Below are positions 37,696 through 46,834 of a DNA stretch of 64,000 bases, piece after piece. This DNA is from Pseudophaeobacter sp965641885 (lineage in GTDB: Bacteria > Pseudomonadota > Alphaproteobacteria > Rhodobacterales > Rhodobacteraceae), in assembly GCA_965641885.1 (NCBI GenBank), contig OZ282574.1:1736001-1800000 (forward strand), in the 5' to 3' direction. A program made the position numbers and the translations under genes. The notes beneath the pieces are model-generated. The model did not search any database and was not told the DNA's origin. It was given only the letters and a program-made list of their open reading frames with translations. Every line of letters starts with the position of its first letter. The stretch's first letter is position 1.

Positions 37696-38643
37696 TCATC
37701 CGTTCTTCAAATTTCTGCGGCGCGGCCCATCAAGGCGGACTTTCGACATGGCTGGGGAACTTAAATGATCAATAACAGCCCGAACGCGGGCAGTCAGATG
37801 GCGGTTCGGTAGATAGACCGCATACAGGCCGATCACCTTCGCTTCCTCTCTTTCAAAGATCAACTGGAGCCGCCCAGAGTCGAGAAAGGGCTGCGCAGTA
37901 TAAAGTGGTACCCGTCCAATGCCGAGGCTATCGGCAGCCATATTGGCAACAGCAAGCGGTGAATTTGCGCGAAAATTCCCTGAAACGGGCACTCTATATG
38001 TCGCGCTAGGTCCTTTAAATTCCCATTGATCAGTATGAGATGTAGTAGTCTGCAAGAGACAGTTATGTGTCGTCAACGCAGTGGGTTCTTTTGGGCGGCC
38101 AAATTTCTCAAGATAATACGGCGAGGCACAGCATACGATCCGCATGTCCATCAGCTTGCGTGCGACAAGGCTGGAATCCTTCAGTGCGCCGAAACGGACG
38201 GCAAGGTCATGTCCTTCTTCGATAAGTGAAACATGGCTGTCCGACAAATGAAGCTCGATCGATACCTTTGGGTTTGCGGCTTGGAATGGCTGCAACAAAT
38301 GCACTAGCTGTGATGACCCATACCCCGTTGGCGCAGTAATACGGATACGGCCAGCAAGCTCTGTTTGGCGTTGCTGTACAAGCTCTTCTAACTCGTCGAA
38401 TTGCTCTATCAACGGCAAGCATTGCTCATAGTAAGACCGCCCTGTGTCTGTGAGTGTAACGCTTCTTGTGGTGCGGTTGAATAGCTGGGCATTCAGGCGT
38501 TCTTCCAACTGTCCAACATACTTGCTGGCCAATTTGGTGCTGATGCCAACTTGCCGCGCACCTTCTGTGAAGGATTTATGGGCGGCAACGGCTGCAAAGG
38601 TCTTCATCCCAACGATGGTATCCACTGTCCACACTCCGTTCAT
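37696..38643 (-). CDS. LysR-family transcriptional regulator
   Basis: 315 residues. Winged HTH at residues 10-70 (MKTFAAVAAHKSFTEGARQV, GISTKLASKYVGQLEERL, LFNRTTRSVTLTDTG), then a LysR substrate domain of the GcvA/DmlR-like group (ITAPTGYGSSQLVHLL, DLAVRFGALKDSSLVARKL). It diverges from the GST gene across 99 bp and very likely controls it and the genes after it. The C-terminal ~15 residues (LDGPRRRNLKNG) may be altered by the IS debris beside it. Confidence 0.85.
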   Translation of the reverse strand: MNGVWTVDTIVGMKTFAAVAAHKSFTEGARQVGISTKLASKYVGQLEERLNAQLFNRTTRSVTLTDTGRSYYEQCLPLIEQFDELEELVQQRQTELAGRIRITAPTGYGSSQLVHLLQPFQAANPKVSIELHLSDSHVSLIEEGHDLAVRFGALKDSSLVARKLMDMRIVCCASPYYLEKFGRPKEPTALTTHNCLLQTTTSHTDQWEFKGPSATYRVPVSGNFRANSPLAVANMAADSLGIGRVPLYTAQPFLDSGRLQLIFEREEAKVIGLYAVYLPNRHLTARVRAVIDHLSSPAMSKVRLDGPRRRNLKNG

Positions 38644-38742
38644 AAAGATTCCACAAAATGTTATATTATCCCTGCAATGTACTCAAGCTATCTCTTTCCT
38701 CATCGCCGGAGACATTCTCTGGCACAATCAGAGGAACAAAAC
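38644..38742. promoter_or_regulatory. Divergent lysR / GST promoter region
   Basis: 99 bp between opposed start codons. An AT-rich block GTTATATTATCC near 38670 could supply -10 elements. LysR proteins usually bind such divergent regions; no clear T-N11-A palindrome was picked out by eye. Confidence 0.4.
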
Positions 38743-39375
38743 ATGTCTAACGCAGTTCGTATTCACAGTTTCCCCCTTTCCGGTCATGCCCACCGCGTGG
38801 TTCTGTTCGCAGGTCTTGCAGGTATCAATCACGAGGTAATCAATGTTGATCTTGCTGGCGGAGCGCATAAATCGGAAGCCTATCTCGCTAAGAACCCAGC
38901 TGGTCAGGTGCCAATGATTGAAGATGGCGAAACTATCATCAGCGATAGCAACGCCATTCTGGTCTACTTAGCGCGTAAATACGCCCCATCCTACATTCCC
39001 AAGGATCCAGTCGGCGAAGCAGAAGTGCAAAAGTTCTTGACGCTGGCGGCTGGTGAATTGGCCTTTGGTCCGGCCGCTGCACGTCTGATCAATGTCTTCA
39101 AGGCACCACTTGATAAAGACTTTACACACGCCACTGCAGCCAGATTCCTGGGCAAATTGGACGCACACCTTGAAGGGCGCGATTGGTTAGTTGGCGACGC
39201 ACCAACAATCGCAGATGTGGCAATCTACAGCTATACGGCACACGCACCAGAAGGCGACGTTTCGCTTGAGCCCTACGCGAATGTGCGCCGCCTTTTGGCT
39301 AACATCGAAGCGCTGGACGGATTTGTTCCGATGCCGTCAACGGCAGTTGGCCTGAACGCAGAACAAGCAGCGTAA
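38743..39375 (+). CDS. Glutathione S-transferase
   Basis: 210 residues from the ATG after AGAGGA. N-terminal thioredoxin-like domain: IHSFPLSGHAHRVVLFAGL, NPAGQVPMIEDGETIISDSN with the cis-Pro and the Ser/Asp that contact glutathione. All-alpha C-domain: LDAHLEGRDWLVGDAPTIAD VAIYSY (N-capping box). It conjugates or reduces electrophiles with glutathione. First gene of the LysR-controlled unit; the next start is 71 bp away. Confidence 0.9.
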   Translation: MSNAVRIHSFPLSGHAHRVVLFAGLAGINHEVINVDLAGGAHKSEAYLAKNPAGQVPMIEDGETIISDSNAILVYLARKYAPSYIPKDPVGEAEVQKFLTLAAGELAFGPAAARLINVFKAPLDKDFTHATAARFLGKLDAHLEGRDWLVGDAPTIADVAIYSYTAHAPEGDVSLEPYANVRRLLANIEALDGFVPMPSTAVGLNAEQAA

Positions 39376-39445
39376 CCAGCGTGGACCTAACTGCTTGTCC
39401 CTGAGGTTAGGTCCACCACTTTCTCTCTCACACACGAGGTTTGCC

Positions 39446-41515
39446 ATGAACGCTCCGATTTCAAGCCCATTGTCCCCTTTCCATAAGGGTGAACGCGAAA
39501 TGCAAGACCGTGCAGGCAAGCGAGATTCCATGGAAGCTTTTGGCAAGATCGCCATCCGCCCGTTCATGCCAGATCAACACCGTGCTTTTTATGAACAGAT
39601 CCCATTTATCGTGATGGGCAGTGTTGATGGTGATGGATGGCCATGGGCGTCAATGCTGACAGGTGGTCCGAATTTCATCACTTCGCCCAACGCCCAACGT
39701 CTTGATCTGAACGCCCGACATTTGGACGACGACCCGCAAAGCGCAAACTTACAGGCTGGTTCGCCTCTTGGTCTTCTTGGGATCGAGCTGTCGACGCGCC
39801 GCCGAAACCGGATGAACGCGACCGTTAGGGCCATAGCTGGAGGGATCATTTCGCTTGATGTTGTGCAATCGTTTGGTAACTGCCCGCAATACATCCAAAC
39901 CCGAGATATTCGCTTTGTGCGGGATGCTGATGCAGCGGTTAAACGCGCTCCGACAGATGAATTCTCAAACTTGGATGCCCCTGTCCAGGCATTCATCGCG
40001 CAAGCGAATTCGTTCTACGTGGCCAGTGCGTCTGATGTGGCCGAAAACCCAATGGCAAAAGGTGTCGACGTCTCACACCGCGGTGGTCAATCTGGGTTTC
40101 TTAAGGTTGAGGGCAACACGATCCTAGTCCCTGACTTCTCGGGCAATAATTTCTTCAACACCATGGGAAACTTCCTTGTGAACCCCAAGGCTGGCTTATT
40201 GTTTCCAGACTATAGCACAGGCGATTTGTTGATGCTGACCGGCACCACAGAGGTTTTGGACGCAGACGCACCCGAGATTGCGGGCTTCAAAGGGGCAGAA
40301 CGCGGTTGGCGCTTCACCCTTGATCATGGCGTTCGCATTCATGACGCTTTGCCCTTCCGTGCAGACTTCACGCAATGGTCGCCCAATAGTCTTATGGCTG
40401 ATAGCTGGACCGAAGCCGAAGTACGCAAAAAGGCTGAAGCCACGCGGAATGCGTGGCGCACGCTCCGCGTCGTCGCCATAAAGGATGAAAGCAGCGTCAT
40501 CCGCTCGTTCAAGTTTGAGGCTGTAGACGATCTGCCGCTTCTCTCATTCGAAGCGGGCCAATTTTTGACAATCCGGATCACGCCTGATGATGCGGATCCG
40601 CAGACCAGAACCTATACGGTGTCTTCTGCCCCCAACGATACCGGCTATCGCATTTCGGTCAAACGCGAACGCGGCGGAGTGGTGTCCAAGTACCTGCATG
40701 ACGAGCTTAAAGTTGGCGACGTCATCGAGGCCAAGGCTCCGAAGGGTGCATTCTATATCGACGCTTTGGACAAACGCCCTGCGGTTCTGTTTGCGGGTGG
40801 CGTTGGGGTAACACCGATGATGTCAATGACGCGGCACGTTATGAACGAAGGTGTGCGCACGCGCTACACCCGCCCATTGACCATTTTTCACGCAGCACAG
40901 ACCACGGATCAACGCGCCTTTTTGGATGAGTTCCGCGCGGCAGAAACGCAGAGCGGAAGTAAGATCAAATATGTGTCGATCGTTGGCCAACCTGAGGAAG
41001 GGGAGGTTGAAGGGGTTCATTTTGATGCGACTGGCTACATCACGCCTGAGCTGATCCGTAGCCAGCTTTCATTTGATGATTACGACTTCTTTCTTTGCGG
41101 ACCGCCTCCGTTCATGCAGGCGGTTTATGACGCGCTGCGTGACCTTGGTGCGCGTGATGCGCGCATCTTTGCGGAAGCCTTTGGGCCGGCAGCCGTGACA
41201 CGGCGAGCCGACGAAGATGCGGCCACTTTTGAGCCGGCACCAGAAGCCGATGGCGCTGTGATCAACTTTGCCCAATCTGGCCATGAACAGCTTTGGGAAA
41301 AGGGGGGGGCAACCTTGTTAGAGACCGCCGAAGCCCACGGCATTACGGCACCGTTTTCCTGCCGCAGCGGATCATGCGGTAGCTGTCTTACCAAAAAGCT
41401 TTCGGGCACTGTCGCGTACCGCACCCCCGTCACCGCCAAGCACGCCGAAGACGAAGTGCTGCTGTGCTGCGCCGTTCCAGCCAAAGACACTGAAGACCTC
41501 ATTCTTGATCTCTGA
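39446..41515 (+). CDS. Fusion: PNPOx-like flavoprotein + ferredoxin reductase + 2Fe-2S ferredoxin
   Basis: 689 residues from the ATG at 39446. Domain 1 (about 20-300) is a pyridoxamine-5'-phosphate-oxidase-like split barrel (FIVMGSVDGDGWPWASMLTG, NCPQYIQTRDI, LKVEGNTILVPDFSGNNFF). Domain 2 (about 340-590) is a ferredoxin-NADP reductase module: FAD motif RTYTVSSAPND, NAD motif LFAGGVGVTPMMSMTRHVM, FLCGPPPFMQAVYDAL. Domain 3 (last ~90) is a plant-type 2Fe-2S ferredoxin, CRSGSCGSC then LLCCAVPA. It would channel NAD(P)H electrons via FAD and the cluster to the barrel domain or to an external acceptor. All metal and cofactor motifs are intact. The substrate is unknown; genomic company suggests detoxification. 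Confidence 0.88.
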   Translation: MNAPISSPLSPFHKGEREMQDRAGKRDSMEAFGKIAIRPFMPDQHRAFYEQIPFIVMGSVDGDGWPWASMLTGGPNFITSPNAQRLDLNARHLDDDPQSANLQAGSPLGLLGIELSTRRRNRMNATVRAIAGGIISLDVVQSFGNCPQYIQTRDIRFVRDADAAVKRAPTDEFSNLDAPVQAFIAQANSFYVASASDVAENPMAKGVDVSHRGGQSGFLKVEGNTILVPDFSGNNFFNTMGNFLVNPKAGLLFPDYSTGDLLMLTGTTEVLDADAPEIAGFKGAERGWRFTLDHGVRIHDALPFRADFTQWSPNSLMADSWTEAEVRKKAEATRNAWRTLRVVAIKDESSVIRSFKFEAVDDLPLLSFEAGQFLTIRITPDDADPQTRTYTVSSAPNDTGYRISVKRERGGVVSKYLHDELKVGDVIEAKAPKGAFYIDALDKRPAVLFAGGVGVTPMMSMTRHVMNEGVRTRYTRPLTIFHAAQTTDQRAFLDEFRAAETQSGSKIKYVSIVGQPEEGEVEGVHFDATGYITPELIRSQLSFDDYDFFLCGPPPFMQAVYDALRDLGARDARIFAEAFGPAAVTRRADEDAATFEPAPEADGAVINFAQSGHEQLWEKGGATLLETAEAHGITAPFSCRSGSCGSCLTKKLSGTVAYRTPVTAKHAEDEVLLCCAVPAKDTEDLILDL

Positions 41516-41538
41516 ACTCACCTGAAAGGACCAATCAA

Positions 41539-42003
41539 ATGTCACGCCCACCTCTGCCGCCCTTTACCCGTGAAACCGCAATTCAAAAGGTACGCCTTGC
41601 TGAAGACGGCTGGAACAGCCGCGACGCATCAAAGGTCGCGACCGCCTACACGCTGGATACGAAATGGCGCAACCGCGCGCATTTTGTGACAAGCCGCGAA
41701 GAGGCCGAGGCATTCCTGTCTAGCAAATGGGTCCGCGAAAACGAGTACCGCCTGATCAAGGAACTCTGGGCCTTCACTGGAAACCTTATCGCAGTACGGT
41801 ACGCCTATGAATGGCGCGATGACGGCGGCAATTGGTTCCGATCCTACGGCAACGAAAACTGGGATTTTGCAGAGAACGGTCTCATGCAGAACCGCCACGC
41901 CAGCATCAACGACCTGCCGATCCGCGAAGAAGATCGCCTGTTCCATTGGCCCCTTGGCCGTCGTCCAGATGATCATCCGAGCCTTTCTGGCTTAGGTCTT
42001 TAG
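41539..42003 (+). CDS. NTF2-like (DUF1348/SnoaL-type) protein
   Basis: 154 residues after GAAAGGACC. Cone-fold pattern: KVRLAEDGWNSRDASKVATA, TKWRNRAHFVTSREEAEAFL, LIAVRYAYEWRDDGGNWFRS, and LPIREEDRLFHWPLGRRPDD, typical of DUF1348. Cytoplasmic; function unknown, some relatives are isomerases or hydratases. It is 23 bp after the fusion reductase and is the last gene of the unit. Confidence 0.85.
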   Translation: MSRPPLPPFTRETAIQKVRLAEDGWNSRDASKVATAYTLDTKWRNRAHFVTSREEAEAFLSSKWVRENEYRLIKELWAFTGNLIAVRYAYEWRDDGGNWFRSYGNENWDFAENGLMQNRHASINDLPIREEDRLFHWPLGRRPDDHPSLSGLGL

Positions 42004-42122
42004 CGCCAGAAATGGGCGATCCGCAGACAAGCAGAAAGAGCAATTTTCCAATACATCAATGGGTTCTACAACCCGCGCAGACGGCTTTCATCCCTTGGCT
42101 TTCGCGAGACTGGCTGCCTAAC
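42004..42122 (+). pseudogene. IS3 orfB C-terminal fragment
   Basis: The reading QKWAIRRQAERAIFQYINGF YNPRRRLSSLGF is the characteristic tail of an IS3-group integrase. Only ~38 codons remain and no IS end was recognised. Confidence 0.65.
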
Positions 42123-42348
42123 CTGATCTGAGAGACCGGAACTTTTGCGTGGCAAGTCCAACCGCCGATATCCGCCATTTTTTCCGGTATGAGGCGTCTG
42201 CCATAGAGATGGCAGATAGGGCCAATCTATTGGCAGGCCGAGCCAATACCTGCCGCCCCACTCGAGTTATCAAAATTTATCCTTCTCGGCGCCGTCGAAC
42301 ACATGTTCGGTCGATGCGCAAATTTTACTAACTCAGGGCAACAGATCC

Positions 42349-42840
42349 ATGAAGAAACTTCTGTCGTTTGCGCTCTTTCTCAGCTTCGTTTTGCCAGCGC
42401 AGTCTCAGGAATGGGTCATGGGGGCCGGTTTCGCTGACTTTTCCAGTAGCCGGGCCAAAGACACCGCAATCATATCGGTAGAGTATCACTCAGATCCTTT
42501 CCATAGCCGCCGGCGCCTAAAGATTGGCTGGGGAGGCTCTGTTTCTGTTTTTGGCACCGGAGATGTGCATCTCGGCGGTGGACTGGTAGGTGTTCTTGAT
42601 TTGGGACAGCGGTGGTTTGCCGAAGCCAGTGTGATGCCAGGCCTATATGGACACAGAAGAATGGAAAATAATTTGGGGTCTGCGTTTGAAATCCGCAGCC
42701 TTTTATCTGTTGGCAGGCGCCTGAATAACGGCGGCGCAATATCAGTGGCGCTGACGCATAAATCCAACGCATCTATCGCCGCAAAAAACCCCGGAGTTAA
42801 CGCCGTGCTGCTGCGCTGGCATCTGCCTGTTGGAAGATGA
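42349..42840 (+). CDS. PagL-like lipid A 3-O-deacylase (acyloxyacyl hydrolase)
   Basis: 163 residues. Signal peptide MKKLLSFALFLSFVLPAQS (cleavage about residue 19-20). Beta-strand-rich body (VMGAGFADFSSSRAKDTAII, GGGLVGVLDLGQRWFAEASV). Near the end LTHKSNASIAAKNPGVN contains the PagL catalytic His137 and Ser139 and the NPG turn. It would sit in the outer membrane and remove the 3-position acyl chain from lipid A. It stands alone between IS3 debris and the araC gene. ~225 bp before it (42123-42348) has no gene. Confidence 0.8.
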   Translation: MKKLLSFALFLSFVLPAQSQEWVMGAGFADFSSSRAKDTAIISVEYHSDPFHSRRRLKIGWGGSVSVFGTGDVHLGGGLVGVLDLGQRWFAEASVMPGLYGHRRMENNLGSAFEIRSLLSVGRRLNNGGAISVALTHKSNASIAAKNPGVNAVLLRWHLPVGR

Positions 42841-43003
42841 TCTGAGGTGATTTCAAAACGCGGGCTCTCAATTGATGAGTTAATGCCTGCAACCTTTGAA
42901 TTCGGCGCAGAAGTCAGGCACCGTATCCGCGGTTGACGTATCTAGTCATGTCTCTTTTTCTCGTGTACCCATGTTCAGTATTTCTAAGTTAGAGATATTG
43001 AAT

Positions 43004-44014
43004 ATGCCAACCGTAACCAATGCATTCGCGCGCGCAATGGCCGAAGCGGCCGGTATGACGCTGACAGATGACGGTGCGCTTTGTTCAAACGGAGCCGTCG
43101 TGTTTCGTGTGCCAAGGCCCGTGGATGGCCAGATCGCGGACGCCGATTACTTTGATCTTATCGACTGGATTCGTGCCTCTCATCCTGATGAGGTTTCACT
43201 GGTAGAGGCCTATGCGACCGCAATTCAGACAGATGATCTGGGCGTCCTTGGGTTGGCAATAAGAACTGCACCAACGCTGCGGGCATCGCTGCAACGTATG
43301 GAGCGGTATTTTCGACTGGTAACCGATACTGCGGTCTACCAGCTGGACGAACAAAGCGATTTTGCTTGCTGGATTTTCCAAGGACATACTCTTCACCGCC
43401 CTGCGCTTGAACTTCGCAATGAATGCGCGCTTGCAGGGTTTGCACGGAATATGCACCGTTTTGTTGGACCTGGGCTTGTTTTGGAAACGGTATCGTTTCG
43501 GCACGCCTGCAGATCTGATCCCGGTCGATACGCGGCGCATTTTGGCTGTCCGGTCAAATTTGGTGCAGACCAAAATGCTATCGAGCTAAAGTCAGAAATG
43601 CTTGATCTGACGAACCGTCTTGGTGACAAGGCAGTGTCGGAGTTCCTGACCGGTCAGCTCGAAACCAAAATTAACTCGCTTAAGGACGCTCAGTCATTTA
43701 GCGGCACGCTTTTGCATATTATCACCCTCACCCTTAGCAATGGATTGCCACAGGCCGCTGTGATTGCCCGTGAAATGGGGATGAGTGAACGCACGCTTTA
43801 TCGCCGTCTGGCAGAGGAAGGCCTGACATTTCGGGATGTGCTAGCAAAAGCCCAATCCTCGCTCGCTCAAGGACTGCTTCGAGATGAAAGTATCTCAATC
43901 GCAGAGATTGCCTTTCTGACCGGTTTTTCCGAGCAAAGCACATTCACGCGCGCATTCAAACGGTGGGTCGGCAAGGCCCCTGCTCAATTCAGGCAGCAAT
44001 CCTCTATCGTCTAA
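43004..44014 (+). CDS. AraC-family regulator (arabinose-binding-like N-domain)
   Basis: About 336 residues from the ATG at 43004; an upstream in-frame ATG at 42971 adds 11. The N-terminal part (NAFARAMAEAAGMTLTDDG ... ASHPDEVSLVEAYATAIQ) is the Arabinose_bd/OruR-like sensor. The C-terminal HTH_18 has two helix-turn-helices: VIAREMGMSERTLYRRLAEE and SIAEIAFLTGFSEQSTFTRA, ending FKRWVGKAPAQFRQQ. It likely activates the downstream genes (small membrane protein, cysteine hydrolase, YHS, AhpD-like), all on the same strand. Confidence 0.85.
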   Translation: MPTVTNAFARAMAEAAGMTLTDDGALCSNGAVVFRVPRPVDGQIADADYFDLIDWIRASHPDEVSLVEAYATAIQTDDLGVLGLAIRTAPTLRASLQRMERYFRLVTDTAVYQLDEQSDFACWIFQGHTLHRPALELRNECALAGFARNMHRFVGPGLVLETVSFRHACRSDPGRYAAHFGCPVKFGADQNAIELKSEMLDLTNRLGDKAVSEFLTGQLETKINSLKDAQSFSGTLLHIITLTLSNGLPQAAVIAREMGMSERTLYRRLAEEGLTFRDVLAKAQSSLAQGLLRDESISIAEIAFLTGFSEQSTFTRAFKRWVGKAPAQFRQQSSIV

Positions 44015-44188
44015 AATGCGGTTTCCAGACCTGTCTCTGGCAGGTTAGGTCAAGACCGTGGCAGGATTTGCCAATACCAGCGCCATGCTCCCAAGGTAAC
44101 GTTAACTCATAGATTGACAGTGAGGGCCGGCAGAGATGGATGATCCATCAGGTTGCTGTGAACTCTCCCCATGAGAAAGGCGTTTGCC

Positions 44189-44437
44189 ATGAATGAGGGC
44201 AACACAACACCCCGAGTAACCTCTGCAGATTTTGACAGCGCCGCGACCTGGGCTCCCCCAAAGACGAGGCCATTTGAAATAACCGGCATGCTCGGCATGT
44301 TGGTGGTTGCTGTGGCGGCAGCACTTGCGGTCGGCGTGCTGTCGCTGCTGATTACCATGCCGGGCGGAACCTACGCCACTGCGCAGCAAAACAGCGGCGT
44401 GACGGGCGCTAGCACTGACGCGGTTCTCACGACCTAA
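44189..44437 (+). CDS. Small single-span membrane protein
   Basis: 82 residues from the ATG 8 bases after GAGAAAGG (an ATG six codons upstream is also open). Not recognised. One strong membrane helix (MLGMLVVAVAAALAVGVLSL) lies at about residues 35-55 with an N-terminal segment of ~30 polar residues. It lies between araC and the exported hydrolase and may partner it. Confidence 0.5.
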   Translation: MNEGNTTPRVTSADFDSAATWAPPKTRPFEITGMLGMLVVAVAAALAVGVLSLLITMPGGTYATAQQNSGVTGASTDAVLTT

Positions 44438-44644
44438 CACTACTCCGCTGCCACGAACATCAGCCCCTTGCAGGACGGTGTTTCAACGGTGCGGCACATG
44501 TCCCCAGGTACAGTTTCAACACTCCAGATGCGCACAGCGCAGCTGGGATGGCGAAGGCGTGCTTTAGCAAAAGGGGCGCACGTAACCACCCAGCGGTGTC
44601 ACATCAAGAATTCACCGCCACAACACAAGCGAAGGAGCTTAACT

Positions 44645-45511
44645 ATGACTACCAATGACAATCACCACGAGAGTGGCTGTGGCTGCGATGTCACTGCTGA
44701 ACAGGTCGATATGGCACGGCGCCGATTGATGACAGGGGCCGCTGGTGCAGCTGCTGCCGGGGCAGCTGCACTGACAGGTGGCGCTGCGATAGCCGCCACT
44801 GATGAGGCCCGCTCCCATTACGCAGACCCCACGTCCCCAGGCCTTCCTCAGATCGACATGGAAATTGATCCGGGCCGGACGGCTCTTGTGGTCACGGATC
44901 CTCAAATCGACTTTTTGTCCGAGGATGGCGTAACCTGGGGCGTGGTCGGCGAAAGCGTGACCGAGCAAGGGACTGTGGACAACATTGAGCGCTTGTTTAT
45001 CGCCGCAAAAGCGGCAGGCATGCCGGTTTTCATCTCCCCCCACTACTATTACCCCCATGATCACAAGTGGAACTTCGAAGGCACGCTGGAAGCAACCATG
45101 CACTCAATCGGCATGTTTGACCGGCTGGGACCGCTCAACGTTGATAATTTCGAAGGCTCTGGCGCCGACTGGATGCCGCAGTACAAGAAATACATCGAGG
45201 ATGGTGAGACAATCGTCTGTTCTCCCCACAAGGTGTACAGCCCCGCCCAGAATGACCTGAACCTTCAGCTGCGCAAGCGCGGCATCGACAAGGTGATCCT
45301 TGCTGGCATGTCGGCGAACCTCTGCACTCAGGCGCACCTCTATGACATGCTTGAGCTGGGCTACGAAGTTGCCGTGGTTCGTGACGCGACCGCCGGTGCA
45401 AAAGTGCCCGAAGGCGATGGCTATCTTGCTGCGCTGATCAATTTTCGGATGGTGGCAAACGGCGTCTGGTGGACAGATGAAGCCGTCGACCGGATTGGAA
45501 AGTCCGCCTGA
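44645..45511 (+). CDS. Tat-exported isochorismatase-family cysteine hydrolase
   Basis: 288 residues from the ATG 8 bases after AAGGAG. A twin-arginine signal (ARRRLMTGAAGAAAAGAAAL, Arg25-27) predicts folded export to the periplasm. The catalytic triad of the family is visible: Asp in LVVTDPQIDFLS, Lys in SPHKVYSPAQ, Cys227 in GMSANLCTQAHLYD. Relatives hydrolyse amides, isochorismate or imines. Most are cytoplasmic, so a Tat-exported member is unusual. His/Cys-rich N-terminus (HHESGCGCD) precedes the RR motif. Next gene 131 bp downstream. Confidence 0.88.
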   Translation: MTTNDNHHESGCGCDVTAEQVDMARRRLMTGAAGAAAAGAAALTGGAAIAATDEARSHYADPTSPGLPQIDMEIDPGRTALVVTDPQIDFLSEDGVTWGVVGESVTEQGTVDNIERLFIAAKAAGMPVFISPHYYYPHDHKWNFEGTLEATMHSIGMFDRLGPLNVDNFEGSGADWMPQYKKYIEDGETIVCSPHKVYSPAQNDLNLQLRKRGIDKVILAGMSANLCTQAHLYDMLELGYEVAVVRDATAGAKVPEGDGYLAALINFRMVANGVWWTDEAVDRIGKSA

Positions 45512-45642
45512 CGAACCCCGCTTTCTTCAACCGAAGAACCCCCTTCAAGATCACAGAAATACCCCTTGGCACAGCAATGGCAATGTTGCCTGTGGTGGCT
45601 TTGCATCGCCGTGCCTTTGACATCCAATGAAAAGAGAAAATC

Positions 45643-46128
45643 ATGAACACGTCCATGTTCCTAAACGCCACTGCCGTTGCGGCAACGCTTGCTCTGGCAT
45701 CCCCTGTCTTTGCCGCGGATGAATTCAACGTTTCCAACGGGCTCAGCCTAACCGGAAATCCACTTGGAATGCACGGCGTTGATCCAGTCTCGATGTTCCA
45801 GGCTGGTATTCCCGCTGTAGGCGATGCCATCTATACATCCACCCATTCTGGTGTGGACTACTACTTCACCTCCAAGGCGGCACAGCAAGCCTTTGATGCT
45901 GATCCAGCCAGCTATCTTCCACAATTTGGTGGCTTTTGCGCCTTTGGTATCTTCGTCGGCAAAAAGCTCGACGGTGACGTGCGTTATGCCGACATTGTGG
46001 ATGGGAAACTGTATCTCTTCGTCAATGCAGCAATCTTTGCAAAGTACCAGGAAGGCAAAGATGCAGTGATCCAAGGCGCATACGCCAAGTGGCCAGAGAT
46101 CGAGCACTCTCCTGTGAGTGCTCTCTGA
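45643..46128 (+). CDS. Exported YHS-domain protein
   Basis: 161 residues. Signal peptide MNTSMFLNATAVAATLALAS PVFAA, cleavage near residue 25. The YHS-type region reads MHGVDPVSMFQAGIPAVGDA, DYYFTSKAAQQAFDADPASY, PQFGGFCAFGIFVGKK, the fold that in other proteins senses or carries metals such as copper; one Cys (FCAFG) is present. Periplasmic. Same strand and close to the Tat-exported hydrolase, so they probably act together outside the cytoplasm. Confidence 0.85.
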   Translation: MNTSMFLNATAVAATLALASPVFAADEFNVSNGLSLTGNPLGMHGVDPVSMFQAGIPAVGDAIYTSTHSGVDYYFTSKAAQQAFDADPASYLPQFGGFCAFGIFVGKKLDGDVRYADIVDGKLYLFVNAAIFAKYQEGKDAVIQGAYAKWPEIEHSPVSAL

Positions 46129-46228
46129 TTTAGCGACAGACCAGACTGCGGTGGTCCTCGGTCTACTTGGGTCACCGCATTTTCATTTCCTCCAATGCGC
46201 AACCAAAACACTAGAAGCGGATACGATC

Positions 46229-46834
46229 ATGACTAATTTTACGACCCACACACTGGATTCTGCCCCTGGCGCGGCCAAGCCAATTCTTCAGGACGCTTTA
46301 AAGGCCTACGGTTTTGTACCCAACCTCTATGCCACTATGGCAGAGGCTCCGACTATTCTGGAAGGGTACACAACGCTTTCTAACATTTTCGGCAAAGCCG
46401 CTCTTTCGGAAACTGAACGCCAGATCATCCTGATGACGAACAATCGTCTAAACGGCTGCGAATACTGTATGGCGGCTCATACCACACTTTCTCAGATGGG
46501 CGGTGTCAATGCCGAGATCATTGAGGCCCTGCGCAATAACACTCCAATTGCGAACAGTAAGTTGGAAGCCCTGCGTCAACTAACCAGTGCACTTTTTGAG
46601 AGCCGCGGCTGGCTGTCCAACACTCAAATTGAAGAGTTTCTGGCGGTGGGCTATACGCGACAAACGATCTTGGAAGTAATTCTCGGCACAGCTCTCAAGA
46701 CTTTGTCGAACTACACCAACCACATTGCTGAAACAGATTTGGATGTTGCTTTTGAGCCCAATACTTGGACTACTCTAACTCCTCAAGCAGCCGAGTGTGC
46801 GTCGGCAGAGTTTTTGGGTCCAAAGGCTTCCTAA
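46229..46834 (+). CDS. AhpD-like / carboxymuconolactone-decarboxylase protein, C-terminus altered by IS
   Basis: Starts MTNFTTHTLDSAPGAAKPIL. The CMD/AhpD core NGCEYCMAAHTTLSQMGG has the CxxC plus His of peroxidatic family members. About 190 residues are native (to WTTLTPQAAE); the last ~12 are read from the end of an IS3 remnant that begins at 46796. CMD domains are alpha-helical and active as multimers; the core is complete, so activity may be kept. It closes the AraC-linked cluster. Confidence 0.8.
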   Translation: MTNFTTHTLDSAPGAAKPILQDALKAYGFVPNLYATMAEAPTILEGYTTLSNIFGKAALSETERQIILMTNNRLNGCEYCMAAHTTLSQMGGVNAEIIEALRNNTPIANSKLEALRQLTSALFESRGWLSNTQIEEFLAVGYTRQTILEVILGTALKTLSNYTNHIAETDLDVAFEPNTWTTLTPQAAECASAEFLGPKAS

